64,000 bases of DNA from Ketobacter sp. (GTDB lineage Bacteria > Pseudomonadota > Gammaproteobacteria > Pseudomonadales > Ketobacteraceae), in contig NZ_RCHN01000019.1 in the NCBI RefSeq assembly GCF_003671495.1, positions 1 through 64,000 on the forward strand. The letters are read 5' to 3'. Below, piece after piece: positions 45,898 through 54,600 of this stretch. How positions within the stretch are numbered: position 1 is the first letter of the stretch; each line of letters opens with the position of its first letter. A program made the position numbers and the translations under genes. Below the pieces are notes generated by a model. It was not told the origin of the DNA. It made no database searches and saw only the letters and a list, made by a program, of their open reading frames with translations.

Positions 45898-46038
45898 ATG
45901 TTCCTGATCCACCGGAGTGCGTTCCCTGTGAAAACAGCCACCCCTGCTTTGCGCGGTCGTAAGACCAACCCCACAAGCCGTCAGCGGCGGCAGAAAACCC
46001 GAGCTCTGATTCGTTCCCGCATGCGCACCCGGCGTTAG
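45898..46038 (+). CDS. Possible small arginine-rich protein
   Basis: This is a 46-codon frame with ATG at 45898, a good Shine-Dalgarno (CAGGAAG, spacing 5) and a TAG stop. The product is very basic (RGRKTNPTSRQRRQKTRAL, then a tail of MRTRR) with a short hydrophobic N-terminus. I do not recognise it. It lies in the 342-bp gap between the DUF4892 gene and prmB; I see nothing else in the rest of that gap. Base composition alone could generate such a frame, so coding status is uncertain. Confidence 0.4.
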   Translation: MFLIHRSAFPVKTATPALRGRKTNPTSRQRRQKTRALIRSRMRTRR

Positions 46039-46148
46039 GGGGTTATCGGCTAAGCGTGACATTGGCTAAGCGTGACATCGGATTAGAAGGTTAGAGCATT
46101 GCCGTGTAACCATGTAGAATCCCCGTCTTTCACTGCGGACGAGATACC

Positions 46149-47099
46149 ATGGTTACACCCTCCGATTCCAATGACGACATCTTGAACAGCCGGGAGGCCA
46201 TCGCCGAACTGTTCACCATCCGTGACTTCCTGCGCTGGTCGGTGAGCCTGTTCAACGAACATCAATTGGTCCTCGGGCATGGCTTTGACGATCCCTGGGA
46301 CGAGGCCGTGGCCCTGGTCCTGCACGCACTGCATCTGCCCTGGGATAGTGATGTCCGTATCCAGGACGCCCGGGTTCTGCCCAGCGAGCGCAAGGCCATT
46401 TGCGAGCTGTTGCACCGGCGGGTGGTTGAGCGGGTGCCTAGCGCCTATCTCACCGGCACCGGCTGGTTTGCCGGCATGCCTTTCAAAGTGGATCAACGGG
46501 TACTGATCCCCCGATCTCCCATCGCTGAGCTCATCGAAAACCACTTCAGCCCCTGGATCGATCCCGACCAGGTGGAATCCATACTGGATATGTGTACCGG
46601 CAGTGGCTGCATCGGCATCGCCTGTGCCCAGTATTTCCCCGATGCCATGGTGGATTGCACCGACCTGAGTGAGGATGCCCTGGACGTGGCCGAGCGCAAC
46701 GTGCAGGAACTGGGCTTTGAACAGCAGGTGAACGTGATCTATTCAGACCTGTTTGAGGCCCTGGACGGGCGAACCTACGACATCATCGTGTCCAACCCGC
46801 CTTACGTGGACAAGCAGGATATGGATGCCCTGGCGGACGAGTTCCACCACGAACCGCGCATGGGGTTGGAGGCGGGTACCGATGGCCTGGACATCGTGCG
46901 GCGGATGTTGCCCGAACTGTCACGCCATCTGAACCCCGGCGGCATTGCGGTGATTGAGGTGGGCAACTCCTGGGAGGCGCTGGAGGAGGTCTATCCCAAT
47001 GTGGGTTTCACCTGGCTTGAATTTGAGCGTGGTGGAATCGGGGTGTTCCTGCTCACCAAGGAGCAGATTGATCATCACCAGGCCGACTTTGTACTTTAA
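46149..47099 (+). CDS. prmB: Ribosomal protein L3 N5-glutamine methyltransferase
   Basis: This 316-residue SAM-dependent methyltransferase of the HemK/PrmC family modifies a glutamine of ribosomal protein L3. The N-terminal substrate-binding helices are followed by the SAM motif ILDMCTGSGCIGIACA and the catalytic NPPY in IIVSNPPYVDKQDM. The family motif VLIPRSPIAELI precedes the SAM site. Its position next to aroC is the usual one in gammaproteobacteria and favours PrmB over PrmC. Confidence 0.95.
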   Translation: MVTPSDSNDDILNSREAIAELFTIRDFLRWSVSLFNEHQLVLGHGFDDPWDEAVALVLHALHLPWDSDVRIQDARVLPSERKAICELLHRRVVERVPSAYLTGTGWFAGMPFKVDQRVLIPRSPIAELIENHFSPWIDPDQVESILDMCTGSGCIGIACAQYFPDAMVDCTDLSEDALDVAERNVQELGFEQQVNVIYSDLFEALDGRTYDIIVSNPPYVDKQDMDALADEFHHEPRMGLEAGTDGLDIVRRMLPELSRHLNPGGIAVIEVGNSWEALEEVYPNVGFTWLEFERGGIGVFLLTKEQIDHHQADFVL

Positions 47100-47151
47100 T
47101 ATATCCCTGTAAGCCTATGTAAATAATAGAGAATTGGATGGGGAAATTGGT

Positions 47152-47181
47152 TTAGCATGTTTGCTGGGTGGCAGGTATAAT
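47152..47181 (+). promoter_or_regulatory. Candidate sigma-70 promoter for aroC
   Basis: TTAGCA (47152-47157) and a perfect TATAAT (47176-47181) are separated by 18 bp, 39 bp ahead of the aroC start codon. Confidence 0.65.
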
Positions 47182-47219
47182 GGCGCCCAGTTTTTTCACC
47201 ACCGGATTCAGAGCCCATC

Positions 47220-48323
47220 ATGTCAGGAAATACCTTTGGAAAGCTGTTCACCGTCACCACCTTCGGCGAGAGCCATGGCATCGCCCTGGGTTGCATCGTG
47301 GACGGATGCCCACCTGGGATGGAGCTGACGGAGGCGGATCTGCAGGTGGACCTGGACCGGCGTAAGCCGGGCACGTCGAAGTACACCACCCAGCGGCGGG
47401 AGGACGACGAGGTTCAGATTCTGTCCGGCGTGTTCGAAGGCAAAACCACCGGCACGGCCATCGGCTTGCTGATCCGCAACAAGGATCAGAAATCCAAGGA
47501 TTATTCCGATATCAAAGATACCTTCCGGCCGGCCCATGCGGACTACACCTATCAGCAAAAATACGGTATCCGTGATTACCGCGGTGGTGGTCGTTCATCG
47601 GCCCGGGAAACCGCGATGCGGGTTGCCGCCGGCGCGATTGCCAAAAAGTACCTGAAACAGGCCCATGGCATTGAGGTGCGGGGTTATGTGTCCCAGATCG
47701 GCCCCATCAAGCCGGTTAGCTTTGATTGGGACCAGGTGGAACAGAATCCTTTCTTCTGCCCGGATGCGTCGGTGGTTCCGGCTATGGAAGCCCTCATTGA
47801 CCAGTTGCGCCGGGATGGCAGCTCCATTGGTGCCAAAGTCACCGTGGTGGCCAGCGGGGTGATGCCTGGTCTGGGAGAGCCCATCTTTGACCGTCTGGAC
47901 GCAGATCTGGCCCACGCCCTGATGAGCATCAATGCGGTCAAGGGGGTCGAGATCGGCGCCGGCTTTGATGCGGTCACTCAGCGTGGCGAAGAGCACCGGG
48001 ACGAGATGACGCCGCAGGGCTTCCTGTCCAACAATGCCGGTGGCATCCTGGGGGGCATTTCCTCCGGTCAGGACATCGTGGCGCACATTGCCCTCAAGCC
48101 TACTTCCAGTTTGCGCATTCCCGGCCGCAGCATTGATCAATCCGGCCAGCCGCTGGAGGTGGTTACCACCGGCCGCCATGATCCCTGTGTCGGCGTGCGG
48201 GCCACCCCCATCGCCGAAGCCATGATGGCCATCGTGCTGATGGATCACCTGCTTCGGCACCGCGGCCAGAATGCCGATGTTCAGAGTGGGACACCGGTGA
48301 TTCCCGGCTCCGCTCGGGAATAA
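47220..48323 (+). CDS. aroC: Chorismate synthase
   Basis: This is the last enzyme of the shikimate pathway, converting 5-enolpyruvylshikimate-3-phosphate to chorismate with reduced FMN. It has 367 residues. It begins [20 protein letters not shown], the signature including the active-site His. Further motifs are [20 protein letters not shown] and the late [17 protein letters not shown]. It is followed 3 bp later by an MFS transporter, as in Pseudomonas genomes. Confidence 0.97.
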   Translation: MSGNTFGKLFTVTTFGESHGIALGCIVDGCPPGMELTEADLQVDLDRRKPGTSKYTTQRREDDEVQILSGVFEGKTTGTAIGLLIRNKDQKSKDYSDIKDTFRPAHADYTYQQKYGIRDYRGGGRSSARETAMRVAAGAIAKKYLKQAHGIEVRGYVSQIGPIKPVSFDWDQVEQNPFFCPDASVVPAMEALIDQLRRDGSSIGAKVTVVASGVMPGLGEPIFDRLDADLAHALMSINAVKGVEIGAGFDAVTQRGEEHRDEMTPQGFLSNNAGGILGGISSGQDIVAHIALKPTSSLRIPGRSIDQSGQPLEVVTTGRHDPCVGVRATPIAEAMMAIVLMDHLLRHRGQNADVQSGTPVIPGSARE

Positions 48324-48326
48324 ACC

Positions 48327-49508
48327 GTGTCGGCCAAGGTTCCTTACTGGCGCCTGTCTGCGTTTTACTTCAGCTATTTTGGCCTGCTGGGCGCCATGCT
48401 GCCATTCTGGGGGCTGTACCTGCAGCAACAGGGCTTTTCCCTGGTGGAAATCGGCCAGCTGATGGCGATTCTGGTGGGTACCAAACTGGTGGCGCCCAAT
48501 ATCTGGGGCTGGCTGGCAGATCATACCGGTAAACGTATGCGCATTATCCGGGTTGGCGCACTGCTGGCCTTGATGATCTTCGGTTTCATGTTTCAGGAGC
48601 CAGCGTTTTGGGGTATGGCTGCGGTGATGGCCGGCTTCAGCTTTTTCTGGAATGCCATTCTCCCTCAATTTGAAGTGGTCACTCTGCGCCACCTGAAGAC
48701 CGCCACGGATCAATATTCCCGTATCCGGTTGTGGGGATCCGTGGGCTTTGTGGTGGCCGTGGTGGGACTGGGCTGGTTTTTCGAACGCGCCTCGTTGCAG
48801 TGGCTGCCGTTGATCCTGCTATTTCTGTTGGCCATGATTGTGCTGGCCAGTTTTTCAGTGGGCAGTCCGCCGGGGAAAAAGGGCCAAAAGGGCAGCCTTG
48901 CCGCTTTCCTACGGGAACTTAAAGCGCCGCAGCCCATCCTGTTTTTCAGCATTTGTTTCCTGCTGCAGATTTCCCATGGGCCCTATTACACCTTCTTTTC
49001 CATCTATCTTGAAAATTATGGTTACAGCAAAACCCTGATTGGCTGGCTGTGGGCATTGGGCGTCATTGCAGAAATCGGCATTTTCCTGATCGCCCATCGC
49101 CTGTTCGATCGTTTCTCGGTGCGGTCTCTGGCCTGCACCTGCCTGGCGTTGGCGGCATTGCGCTGGCTGGTGACCGGTCTGTATCCGCAAAGTCTGGTGA
49201 TTATCCTGCTGGCCCAGATCACCCACGCGGCCACCTTTGGTGTTTTTCATGCCATTGCCATGCACCTGATCCATCGCTATTTCAGCAGTAGTGCCTCCGG
49301 GCAGGGGCAGGCCATGTACAGTGCCCTCAGTTTCGGCGCCGGTGGTGCTATCGGCGCCTTTCTGTCCGGTTTCATTGTTGAAAACTGGGGCGGTTCCATG
49401 GCTTACTTTATGGCGGCGGGAGTGGCCATCGTCGCCGCTGTGTTGGCGCTGTCACTGTCCACTCATCCATCTTACAGGGTATCCCATGACGGAACTCAAT
49501 CAGCTTAA
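48327..49508 (+). CDS. MFS transporter (HcaT/PP-family type)
   Basis: This is a 393-residue, 12-segment major facilitator protein starting at GTG 48327. Conserved elements are FYFSYFGLLGAMLPFWGLYL at the N-terminus, NIWGWLADHTGKRM in the 2-3 loop, and HIxHRYFSSSxxGQGQA-type sequence late (IHRYFSSSASGQGQAMYSAL). This matches the 3-phenylpropionate/nucleoside-like MFS group. The substrate is unknown. It begins 3 bp after aroC, and its end overlaps mtnB by 23 bp, so it may be cotranscribed with methionine salvage genes. Confidence 0.9.
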   Translation: MSAKVPYWRLSAFYFSYFGLLGAMLPFWGLYLQQQGFSLVEIGQLMAILVGTKLVAPNIWGWLADHTGKRMRIIRVGALLALMIFGFMFQEPAFWGMAAVMAGFSFFWNAILPQFEVVTLRHLKTATDQYSRIRLWGSVGFVVAVVGLGWFFERASLQWLPLILLFLLAMIVLASFSVGSPPGKKGQKGSLAAFLRELKAPQPILFFSICFLLQISHGPYYTFFSIYLENYGYSKTLIGWLWALGVIAEIGIFLIAHRLFDRFSVRSLACTCLALAALRWLVTGLYPQSLVIILLAQITHAATFGVFHAIAMHLIHRYFSSSASGQGQAMYSALSFGAGGAIGAFLSGFIVENWGGSMAYFMAAGVAIVAAVLALSLSTHPSYRVSHDGTQSA

Positions 49509-50100
49509 GCAAGACATAATCAACATCGGGCGCTGGGTGGATTCCCACAATTGGTGTCCGGCCACCAGTGGCAATCTGTCGGCCCGTATCGATGCTCAAC
49601 GCATTCTGATCACGGTCTCTGGTCATGCCAAAGGCAGCCTGACGGAACAGGACCTGATGGAAGTGGACTCCCAGGGCAATCCCTACAACAGTGAAAAGCG
49701 ACCGTCGGCGGAAACCCTGCTGCATGCGCTGGTCTATGGCCATGTGCCGGATGCCAATTACATCATTCACACTCACTCTGTATACGGAACCGTGTTCAGC
49801 CGCGCCATCTGGAGTGGGGAGATCCGCTTCAACAATTATGAGATGCAGAAGGCCTTTCGGGGTGTCACCAGCCACGAGCAGGAAGTGGTGGTGCCGGTCT
49901 ACGGTAACAGTCAGGACATGATGGAACTGGCGCGGGAAGTGGACGGCTACCTGCAGGGGAATCCGAGCTGCCCTGCGTTCATCCTGGCAGGGCACGGTAT
50001 TTACAGTTGGGGCAGTTCGGTCGCAGAAGCCAAGCGCCACAGTGAGGCGATGGAGTTTCTGATGGAATGCGAATATAAAAGCTGCCTGTTGCTGAAATAG
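49486..50100 (+). CDS. mtnB: Methylthioribulose-1-phosphate dehydratase
   Basis: The protein has 204 residues from the ATG at 49486; the longer open frame lies inside the MFS gene. It is a class II aldolase-fold dehydratase of the methionine salvage pathway. Zinc ligands are in YIIHTHSVYGTVFS and AGHGIYSWG. The N-terminus has WCPATSGNLSARID, the family motif. It is first of mtnB-mtnD-mtnC, 11 bp ahead of mtnD. Confidence 0.95.
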   Translation: MTELNQLKQDIINIGRWVDSHNWCPATSGNLSARIDAQRILITVSGHAKGSLTEQDLMEVDSQGNPYNSEKRPSAETLLHALVYGHVPDANYIIHTHSVYGTVFSRAIWSGEIRFNNYEMQKAFRGVTSHEQEVVVPVYGNSQDMMELAREVDGYLQGNPSCPAFILAGHGIYSWGSSVAEAKRHSEAMEFLMECEYKSCLLLK

Positions 50101-50111
50101 AGGAAAAGACC

Positions 50112-50666
50112 ATGAGCACATTGTACGTTTACAACGATAAGAGTGCGGCCCAGGCCGATGTGGTAACCCAGGACCAGGCCGAGATCGCACGGATCCTGTC
50201 TGCCAAGGGTATTCGCTTCGAACAATGGGAAGCCAATTTTCCGATCACCGCGGACTCCACCTCCGAGCAGGTGCTGGAGGCTTACGCAGAGTCCATCAGC
50301 CGGTTGCAGGAGGAGGGTGGCTATCAAACCGCCGACGTTATCAACATGACGCCGAACCACCCGGACAAAATTGCCCTGCGCAACAAATTTCTCAGCGAGC
50401 ACACCCACTCCGAAGACGAAGTGCGGTTTTTTGTGAAAGGTGATGGCCTGTTTTACCTGCACCTGGATGACGGTGTCTATGCCGTGCAATGTTGCAAGAA
50501 TGACCTGATCAGTGTTCCAGCCAATACCCGTCACTGGTTCGACATGGGGGATAACCCCAACTTCACTGCGGTGCGACTGTTCACCAATCCTGATGGCTGG
50601 GTGGCCAATTTCACCGGCGAAAAGATTGCCGACGAGTTTCCCCGTTATGAGGCCCTGGCCAAGTGA
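50112..50666 (+). CDS. mtnD: Acireductone dioxygenase
   Basis: This is a 184-residue cupin enzyme that cleaves acireductone to the methionine precursor 2-oxo-4-methylthiobutyrate (Fe form) in methionine salvage. The metal-binding motif is EHTHSEDEVRFFVKGDG, with the second histidine in ANTRHWFDMG. It has an AGAGGAAAAG ribosome-binding site. The stop overlaps the mtnC start (GTGA). Confidence 0.96.
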   Translation: MSTLYVYNDKSAAQADVVTQDQAEIARILSAKGIRFEQWEANFPITADSTSEQVLEAYAESISRLQEEGGYQTADVINMTPNHPDKIALRNKFLSEHTHSEDEVRFFVKGDGLFYLHLDDGVYAVQCCKNDLISVPANTRHWFDMGDNPNFTAVRLFTNPDGWVANFTGEKIADEFPRYEALAK

Positions 50667-51355
50667 CTATTCGAGCCATCGTAACGGACATTGAAGGTAC
50701 CACCACCAGCATTTCGTTTGTGGCCGATACCCTGTTTCCTTACGCCCGGGCGCGCATTCAGGCGTTCATTCTGCAGCATGCGGATGAACCTGCGGTGGCG
50801 GCGGAAATCAACGCCGTGCGCGCAGAAGCCGGCGAACCGGGAGCCAGCCTGGAGCGGGTCGGGGATATTCTGGTGAGCTGGATTGAGCAGGATCTCAAGA
50901 TAACCCCGCTGAAATCCCTGCAGGGCATGATTTGGCGCTCAGGCTATGAAGACGGCAGCCTGAAGGGCCATTTGTATCCGGAAGTGGCGGCCGTGCTGGT
51001 GCAATGGAAGGAGCAGGGATTACAGCTGAACGTGTATTCGTCCGGCTCAGAGTCCGCACAAAAATTGTTGTTCGGCTACAGTGAGGCCGGGGACCTGACC
51101 CCATTGTTCGATCATTTTTTTGATACCCGGATCGGCGGCAAGCGGGAGCCCGCCTCCTACGAGCACATTAAAACCACACTAGGCCTGCCCGGGGAGCAGA
51201 TTCTGTTTCTCTCTGATGTGGTGGCGGAATTGGATGCGGCCAGCGCTGCCGGCCTGGTGACTCTGGCCCTGGACCGGGAATGCATTGGCGAAGGCTTTGG
51301 TTCCCATCCCCATGTCACCGACTTTCGTCAAATTGACCTGTCTCGCCTGGTTTGA
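50663..51355 (+). CDS. mtnC: Acireductone synthase (enolase-phosphatase)
   Basis: This is a 230-residue HAD-superfamily enzyme acting between MtnB and MtnD. It starts at GTG 50663 and opens with IRAIVTDIEGTTTSISFVAD, the DxExT catalytic motif. Further HAD motifs are VYSSGSESAQKLLFGYSEAG and FLSDVVAELDAASAAGL. It completes the mtnBDC trio; mtnA, mtnK and mtnP are not in the window. Confidence 0.96.
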   Translation: MTIRAIVTDIEGTTTSISFVADTLFPYARARIQAFILQHADEPAVAAEINAVRAEAGEPGASLERVGDILVSWIEQDLKITPLKSLQGMIWRSGYEDGSLKGHLYPEVAAVLVQWKEQGLQLNVYSSGSESAQKLLFGYSEAGDLTPLFDHFFDTRIGGKREPASYEHIKTTLGLPGEQILFLSDVVAELDAASAAGLVTLALDRECIGEGFGSHPHVTDFRQIDLSRLV

Positions 51356-51359
51356 AACC

Positions 51360-51770
51360 ATGAAACACGCCCTGTTCGCCTATGGCACCCTCCAGCTTCC
51401 GGAAATGATGCAACGTCTATTGGGTCGACCGGTGGAAGGGGTGCCCGCCACCCTGGAGCATTATCGAAGCGGGTTGGTGGCACGCGCCAACTTTCCCGGC
51501 ATCGTGCCCGACCCAGGCAAGACGGTGAACGGATCGTTGCTGACTGGCTTCAGGCAAGAGGATCTGCGCCGACTGGATGCCTATGAGGGCGAACTCTACC
51601 GCCGTATCCGGGTCGAGGTGCGCTTGGCGGAGCCGCGCTCGCAGATTGTCAAGCAGTGCTGGGTCTATTGCATGGCACATTGGGCTCAAGATAGAGTGAC
51701 TGATACCCCTTGGACCATCGAGTGGTATCGACAGGAAGGCGCCAAGGGGCGCCTTACTTACCGTAGTTAA
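51360..51770 (+). CDS. Gamma-glutamylcyclotransferase-like (AIG2) protein
   Basis: The protein has 136 residues from the ATG at 51360, 4 bp after mtnC. The N-terminal LFAYGTLQLPEMMQRLLGR is the YGTL signature of the gamma-glutamylcyclotransferase/AIG2 fold. LRRLDAYEGELYRRIRVEV includes the catalytic Glu of the DxYEG motif. Possible action is on gamma-glutamyl amines or peptides. Its placement in a sulfur-metabolism cluster suggests a link to glutathione-related compounds, but that is inference. Confidence 0.88.
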   Translation: MKHALFAYGTLQLPEMMQRLLGRPVEGVPATLEHYRSGLVARANFPGIVPDPGKTVNGSLLTGFRQEDLRRLDAYEGELYRRIRVEVRLAEPRSQIVKQCWVYCMAHWAQDRVTDTPWTIEWYRQEGAKGRLTYRS

Positions 51771-51799
51771 ACCCATGGTATGGTCTTTGCCACAGCGCT

Positions 51800-52744
51800 T
51801 TAAGACGCAAAACAGGCTTGGGTTATGGCTGCAATATGCCGATGATCGGTGCCGCAGCACCCTCCGTACACCGCCAACCTGGGCAGGGCGCTTTGCAGTT
51901 GCCGATAGGACTGCCCGAGCGCTTGCGGATCACCACTGTCCAGTTCTACCGACTCATCCAGTTCTGCGTGGCTCTTGCACGAAGCATTGGCCCGGATGCC
52001 GCGAATGCGTGACAACCAGGTAGTCCCTTGCAGCTCGTTTTCAAAGTGTGAGGGGTGGGCGCAGTTCACCATGTAATAGAGCGGCCCCTGATCAGTGGCG
52101 TCATCCACCTCGGCGATCGCGTCGCCCAGGGATTGTCCGTTCACCAGCTTGCCATCGGTTTCCACAGTGAAGGAGATGACCACCGGGATACAGTGTGACT
52201 GGGCTGCGCGGGTGATGCCGATGGCCTCTTCCGGATAACACAGGGTCATGGCGCTGACCATGTCCACTCCCGCATCCGCAAACCAGCCAATTTGTTGCTG
52301 GTGATAAGCCTGGGCTGCCTCGGCAGACATCAGGAATTGCGGATTGTATCCGTCGCCGCGGGGTCCGATGCAGCCACTGATCAGCGTGGCCATCTGATCC
52401 GCCTCTGGTTGCAGGCGCCGCATTTCGCTCACTGCCAGCTGGTTGAGCCTCTGCAAATCGCCGCTGGTCAGGTTCAGTCGCTGTGCCCAGTCTGAATTGG
52501 CGCGCCAGGTGGGGGTTTCCAGAATGAATCCCAACCCCTTGGCCGCGGCCAATTGCAGGTGGGTGCGATAATAGCGTTGCAGTCGCTCTCGTCCGGCTTC
52601 GGTCTGCAGCAGGGTAAAGGCTGCGAAGCAGGGCAGGTCTATTCCATCCTCAAATACCAGGGTGGTTTCCAGGCCGCTGTCCGTCAGGAACGGTTGCCGG
52701 TTAATGGTGGCCAAAACGTCATTCGATGGGTTTGAAATCATCAT
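51800..52744 (-). CDS. Homocysteine S-methyltransferase family protein
   Basis: This is a 314-residue zinc-dependent methyltransferase of the MmuM/BHMT type. The N-terminus has LTDSGLETTLVFEDGIDLP. The zinc cysteines are in MVNCAHPSHFE and YGGCCGTDHRHI. It transfers a methyl group from a donor such as S-methylmethionine to homocysteine; the true donor and acceptor are not established. The gene is divergent from a TetR regulator, and a perfect 8-bp-arm palindrome lies in the gap. It converges with the mtnBDC block, placing two methionine-forming routes side by side. Confidence 0.9.
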   Translation of the reverse strand: MMISNPSNDVLATINRQPFLTDSGLETTLVFEDGIDLPCFAAFTLLQTEAGRERLQRYYRTHLQLAAAKGLGFILETPTWRANSDWAQRLNLTSGDLQRLNQLAVSEMRRLQPEADQMATLISGCIGPRGDGYNPQFLMSAEAAQAYHQQQIGWFADAGVDMVSAMTLCYPEEAIGITRAAQSHCIPVVISFTVETDGKLVNGQSLGDAIAEVDDATDQGPLYYMVNCAHPSHFENELQGTTWLSRIRGIRANASCKSHAELDESVELDSGDPQALGQSYRQLQSALPRLAVYGGCCGTDHRHIAAITQACFAS

Positions 52745-52867
52745 GTGTTATCCTCTGCTGATGCGTTTGTTGGTGCATTGATTGGGTTGAGTGCAGCAGT
52801 GTACGCAGGGGCTGCAGGGATAGCAGTGGACCGAGGGTGTGGAATTGATCGAGAAAATTCACAGAAA

Positions 52868-52888
52868 AACTGTACCTTGAGTACAGTT
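52868..52888. promoter_or_regulatory. Perfect operator-like palindrome for the TetR regulator
   Basis: AACTGTAC (52868-52875) and GTACAGTT (52881-52888) are perfect 8-bp arms around a 5-bp spacer. It sits between the divergent homocysteine methyltransferase and TetR genes, 40 bp ahead of the TetR start. Size and symmetry fit a TetR dimer site. Confidence 0.7.
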
Positions 52889-52926
52889 CCACTGTGCAGG
52901 GCACGAACAATGAGCGCGATCACAGC

Positions 52927-53562
52927 ATGAACACAACCACCAAACCAGAAAGTACCCGGGAACGCATTCTAGCGGTGGCTGAGTCCATCATCTTGAACAA
53001 TGGGTTCTCCGGCACCTCTATCGAGGACATCATCACCCAGGCCGCGATCACCAAGGGCGGTTTTTTCTATCATTTCAATGGCAAGCGCGAACTGGCCCGA
53101 GCGCTGGTTGAGCGCTACCTGGAACAGGATAACCGCATATTCGAAGACCTGTTCTATCAAGCCGATCAGGACAGCGACGATCCGCTGCAACAATTGTTGG
53201 GGTTCCTGGATCGCTTTGCCGACATGGTGGAAAATCTGGCTGAGACTCACCCCGGTTGCCTGGTGGCAGGTTTCACCTACGAAAGCCAGCAATTGGATGA
53301 AGAAATCCAGGAATTGATAAAACAAGGTGTGCTGGTGTGGCGCAAGCTGTTCCAGATCCGCTTACAGCGCGCTGCCACGCAGTACTCGCTGGTGACTGAT
53401 CTACCTATCACCGCCGTCGCAGATATGTTTACCTCCTGCGTGGAAGGGGGAATCATCCTGTCGCGGATCTTTAAAAACAACGAATCCCTGGTGCAGCAGG
53501 TACGGTTGTATCGGGCGTTTTTGCAGTTGGCCTTTGTGTCTCGGTCTTCTGCAGCCGGCTAA
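52927..53562 (+). CDS. TetR/AcrR family transcriptional regulator
   Basis: The protein has about 211 residues from the ATG at 52927; an in-frame GTG at 52894 is possible but would overlap the leader. The N-terminal helix-turn-helix is TSIEDIITQAAITKGGFFYH (about 29-48). The C-terminal part resembles the TetR_C domain of regulators in the AcrR/YxaF group. It most likely represses the divergent methyltransferase gene and itself through the palindrome at 52868-52888. The effector is unknown. Confidence 0.9.
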   Translation: MNTTTKPESTRERILAVAESIILNNGFSGTSIEDIITQAAITKGGFFYHFNGKRELARALVERYLEQDNRIFEDLFYQADQDSDDPLQQLLGFLDRFADMVENLAETHPGCLVAGFTYESQQLDEEIQELIKQGVLVWRKLFQIRLQRAATQYSLVTDLPITAVADMFTSCVEGGIILSRIFKNNESLVQQVRLYRAFLQLAFVSRSSAAG

Positions 53563-54440
53563 CGGGTTGAATCGGGCAGCGCTTCCAGCAACTGCAGGAT
53601 GGCCTTGGCCGCGTTGGATAAGGAGTGGCGGGGGTGATACACCACCCCCAGGCTGCGGCTGAGGCAGACATCCCGAATAGGCAATGCGGTCACTTCATGG
53701 TCCAGCATGGTTGCGGGCAGCACCGTCCACCCCAGGCCGATGGATGCCATCATTTTGATGGTTTCCAGGTAGTTGGTGGAAATGGGAACCTCTATTTTCA
53801 GCTGCCGTTGTTGAAACAGCTCTTCTACGATTCTGCGGGTGAACGTGGACATGCTGGGTAGGATCGCCGGATGGGCCGCCAGCGCCTGCAGTGCCACCGG
53901 AGACTCCGCCGCCAGGGGGTGATCCACCCCAATCATGAATGCCAACGGGTCCTCCCACACCGGCAGGGTGCAGAGTGGCCCAGCCTCATCCGGGGGCAGG
54001 GTGACAATGCCCAGTTCGAGCTTGCCATGCATCACCAGATCAAAGGCCATTTCTGAGTCAATGAACTGGATGTCCAGTTTCACTTCGGGATAGAGCGTCG
54101 AGAACTGCTTCAGTACCGGTGGCAGTCGGTGTAAACCGATATGGTGGGAGGTGCCGATCTTCAGGATACCGCTCACGCCGCCCCCCAAATTACTCATGGC
54201 ACGCCGCAGGTCCTCTACCTCCAGCAAAATGCGGCTGGCCCGGGGCAGCAGGTCGCGTCCAGCTTCGGTCAGGCTCACCTGGCGCCCAATACGATCAAAC
54301 AGTTGGCAATCCAGGCTCGACTCCAGCTGGCTGATGCGTTTGCTCACCGCCGGTTGCGTCAGGTGAAGGTGCTCCGCTGCTTGGGAGAACGATCCGGTCT
54401 CGGCGACGGCCATGAAAGCATTGAGTTCTGCCAGATCCAT
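53559..54440 (-). CDS. LysR family transcriptional regulator
   Basis: This is a 293-residue LysR protein. The winged helix-turn-helix is at the N-terminus (FMAVAETGSFSQAAEHLHLT, QPAVSKRISQLE). A periplasmic-binding-protein-like effector domain starts near residue 90 (ILKIGTSHHIGLHRLPPVL). It is divergent from leuCDB. Regulators in this position are found upstream of leuC in Pseudomonas-type genomes and probably activate leucine synthesis genes in response to a pathway intermediate. Convergent overlap with the TetR stop is 4 bp. Confidence 0.92.
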   Translation of the reverse strand: MDLAELNAFMAVAETGSFSQAAEHLHLTQPAVSKRISQLESSLDCQLFDRIGRQVSLTEAGRDLLPRASRILLEVEDLRRAMSNLGGGVSGILKIGTSHHIGLHRLPPVLKQFSTLYPEVKLDIQFIDSEMAFDLVMHGKLELGIVTLPPDEAGPLCTLPVWEDPLAFMIGVDHPLAAESPVALQALAAHPAILPSMSTFTRRIVEELFQQRQLKIEVPISTNYLETIKMMASIGLGWTVLPATMLDHEVTALPIRDVCLSRSLGVVYHPRHSLSNAAKAILQLLEALPDSTR

Positions 54441-54452
54441 GTTGCATACCCC

Positions 54453-54467
54453 TATAAGCCATGTATA
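54453..54467. promoter_or_regulatory. Candidate LysR-type binding dyad upstream of leuC
   Basis: TATA-N7-TATA (54453-54467) forms a short dyad immediately upstream of the LysR gene and about 135 bp ahead of leuC. AT-rich dyads of this size are usual for LysR sites, but this one is weak. Confidence 0.3.
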
Positions 54468-54600
54468 ACAGATTGTAATCCAATAGATAAAAAATATGAA
54501 TTTGTTTTATGGTAGCCCAGGCAGTAGGATGTCGGCTTATTGAGAGAGCGCCTTGCGGAACATTAGAGAAACACTAGAGAGTTAACAGAGAGGACCGACC

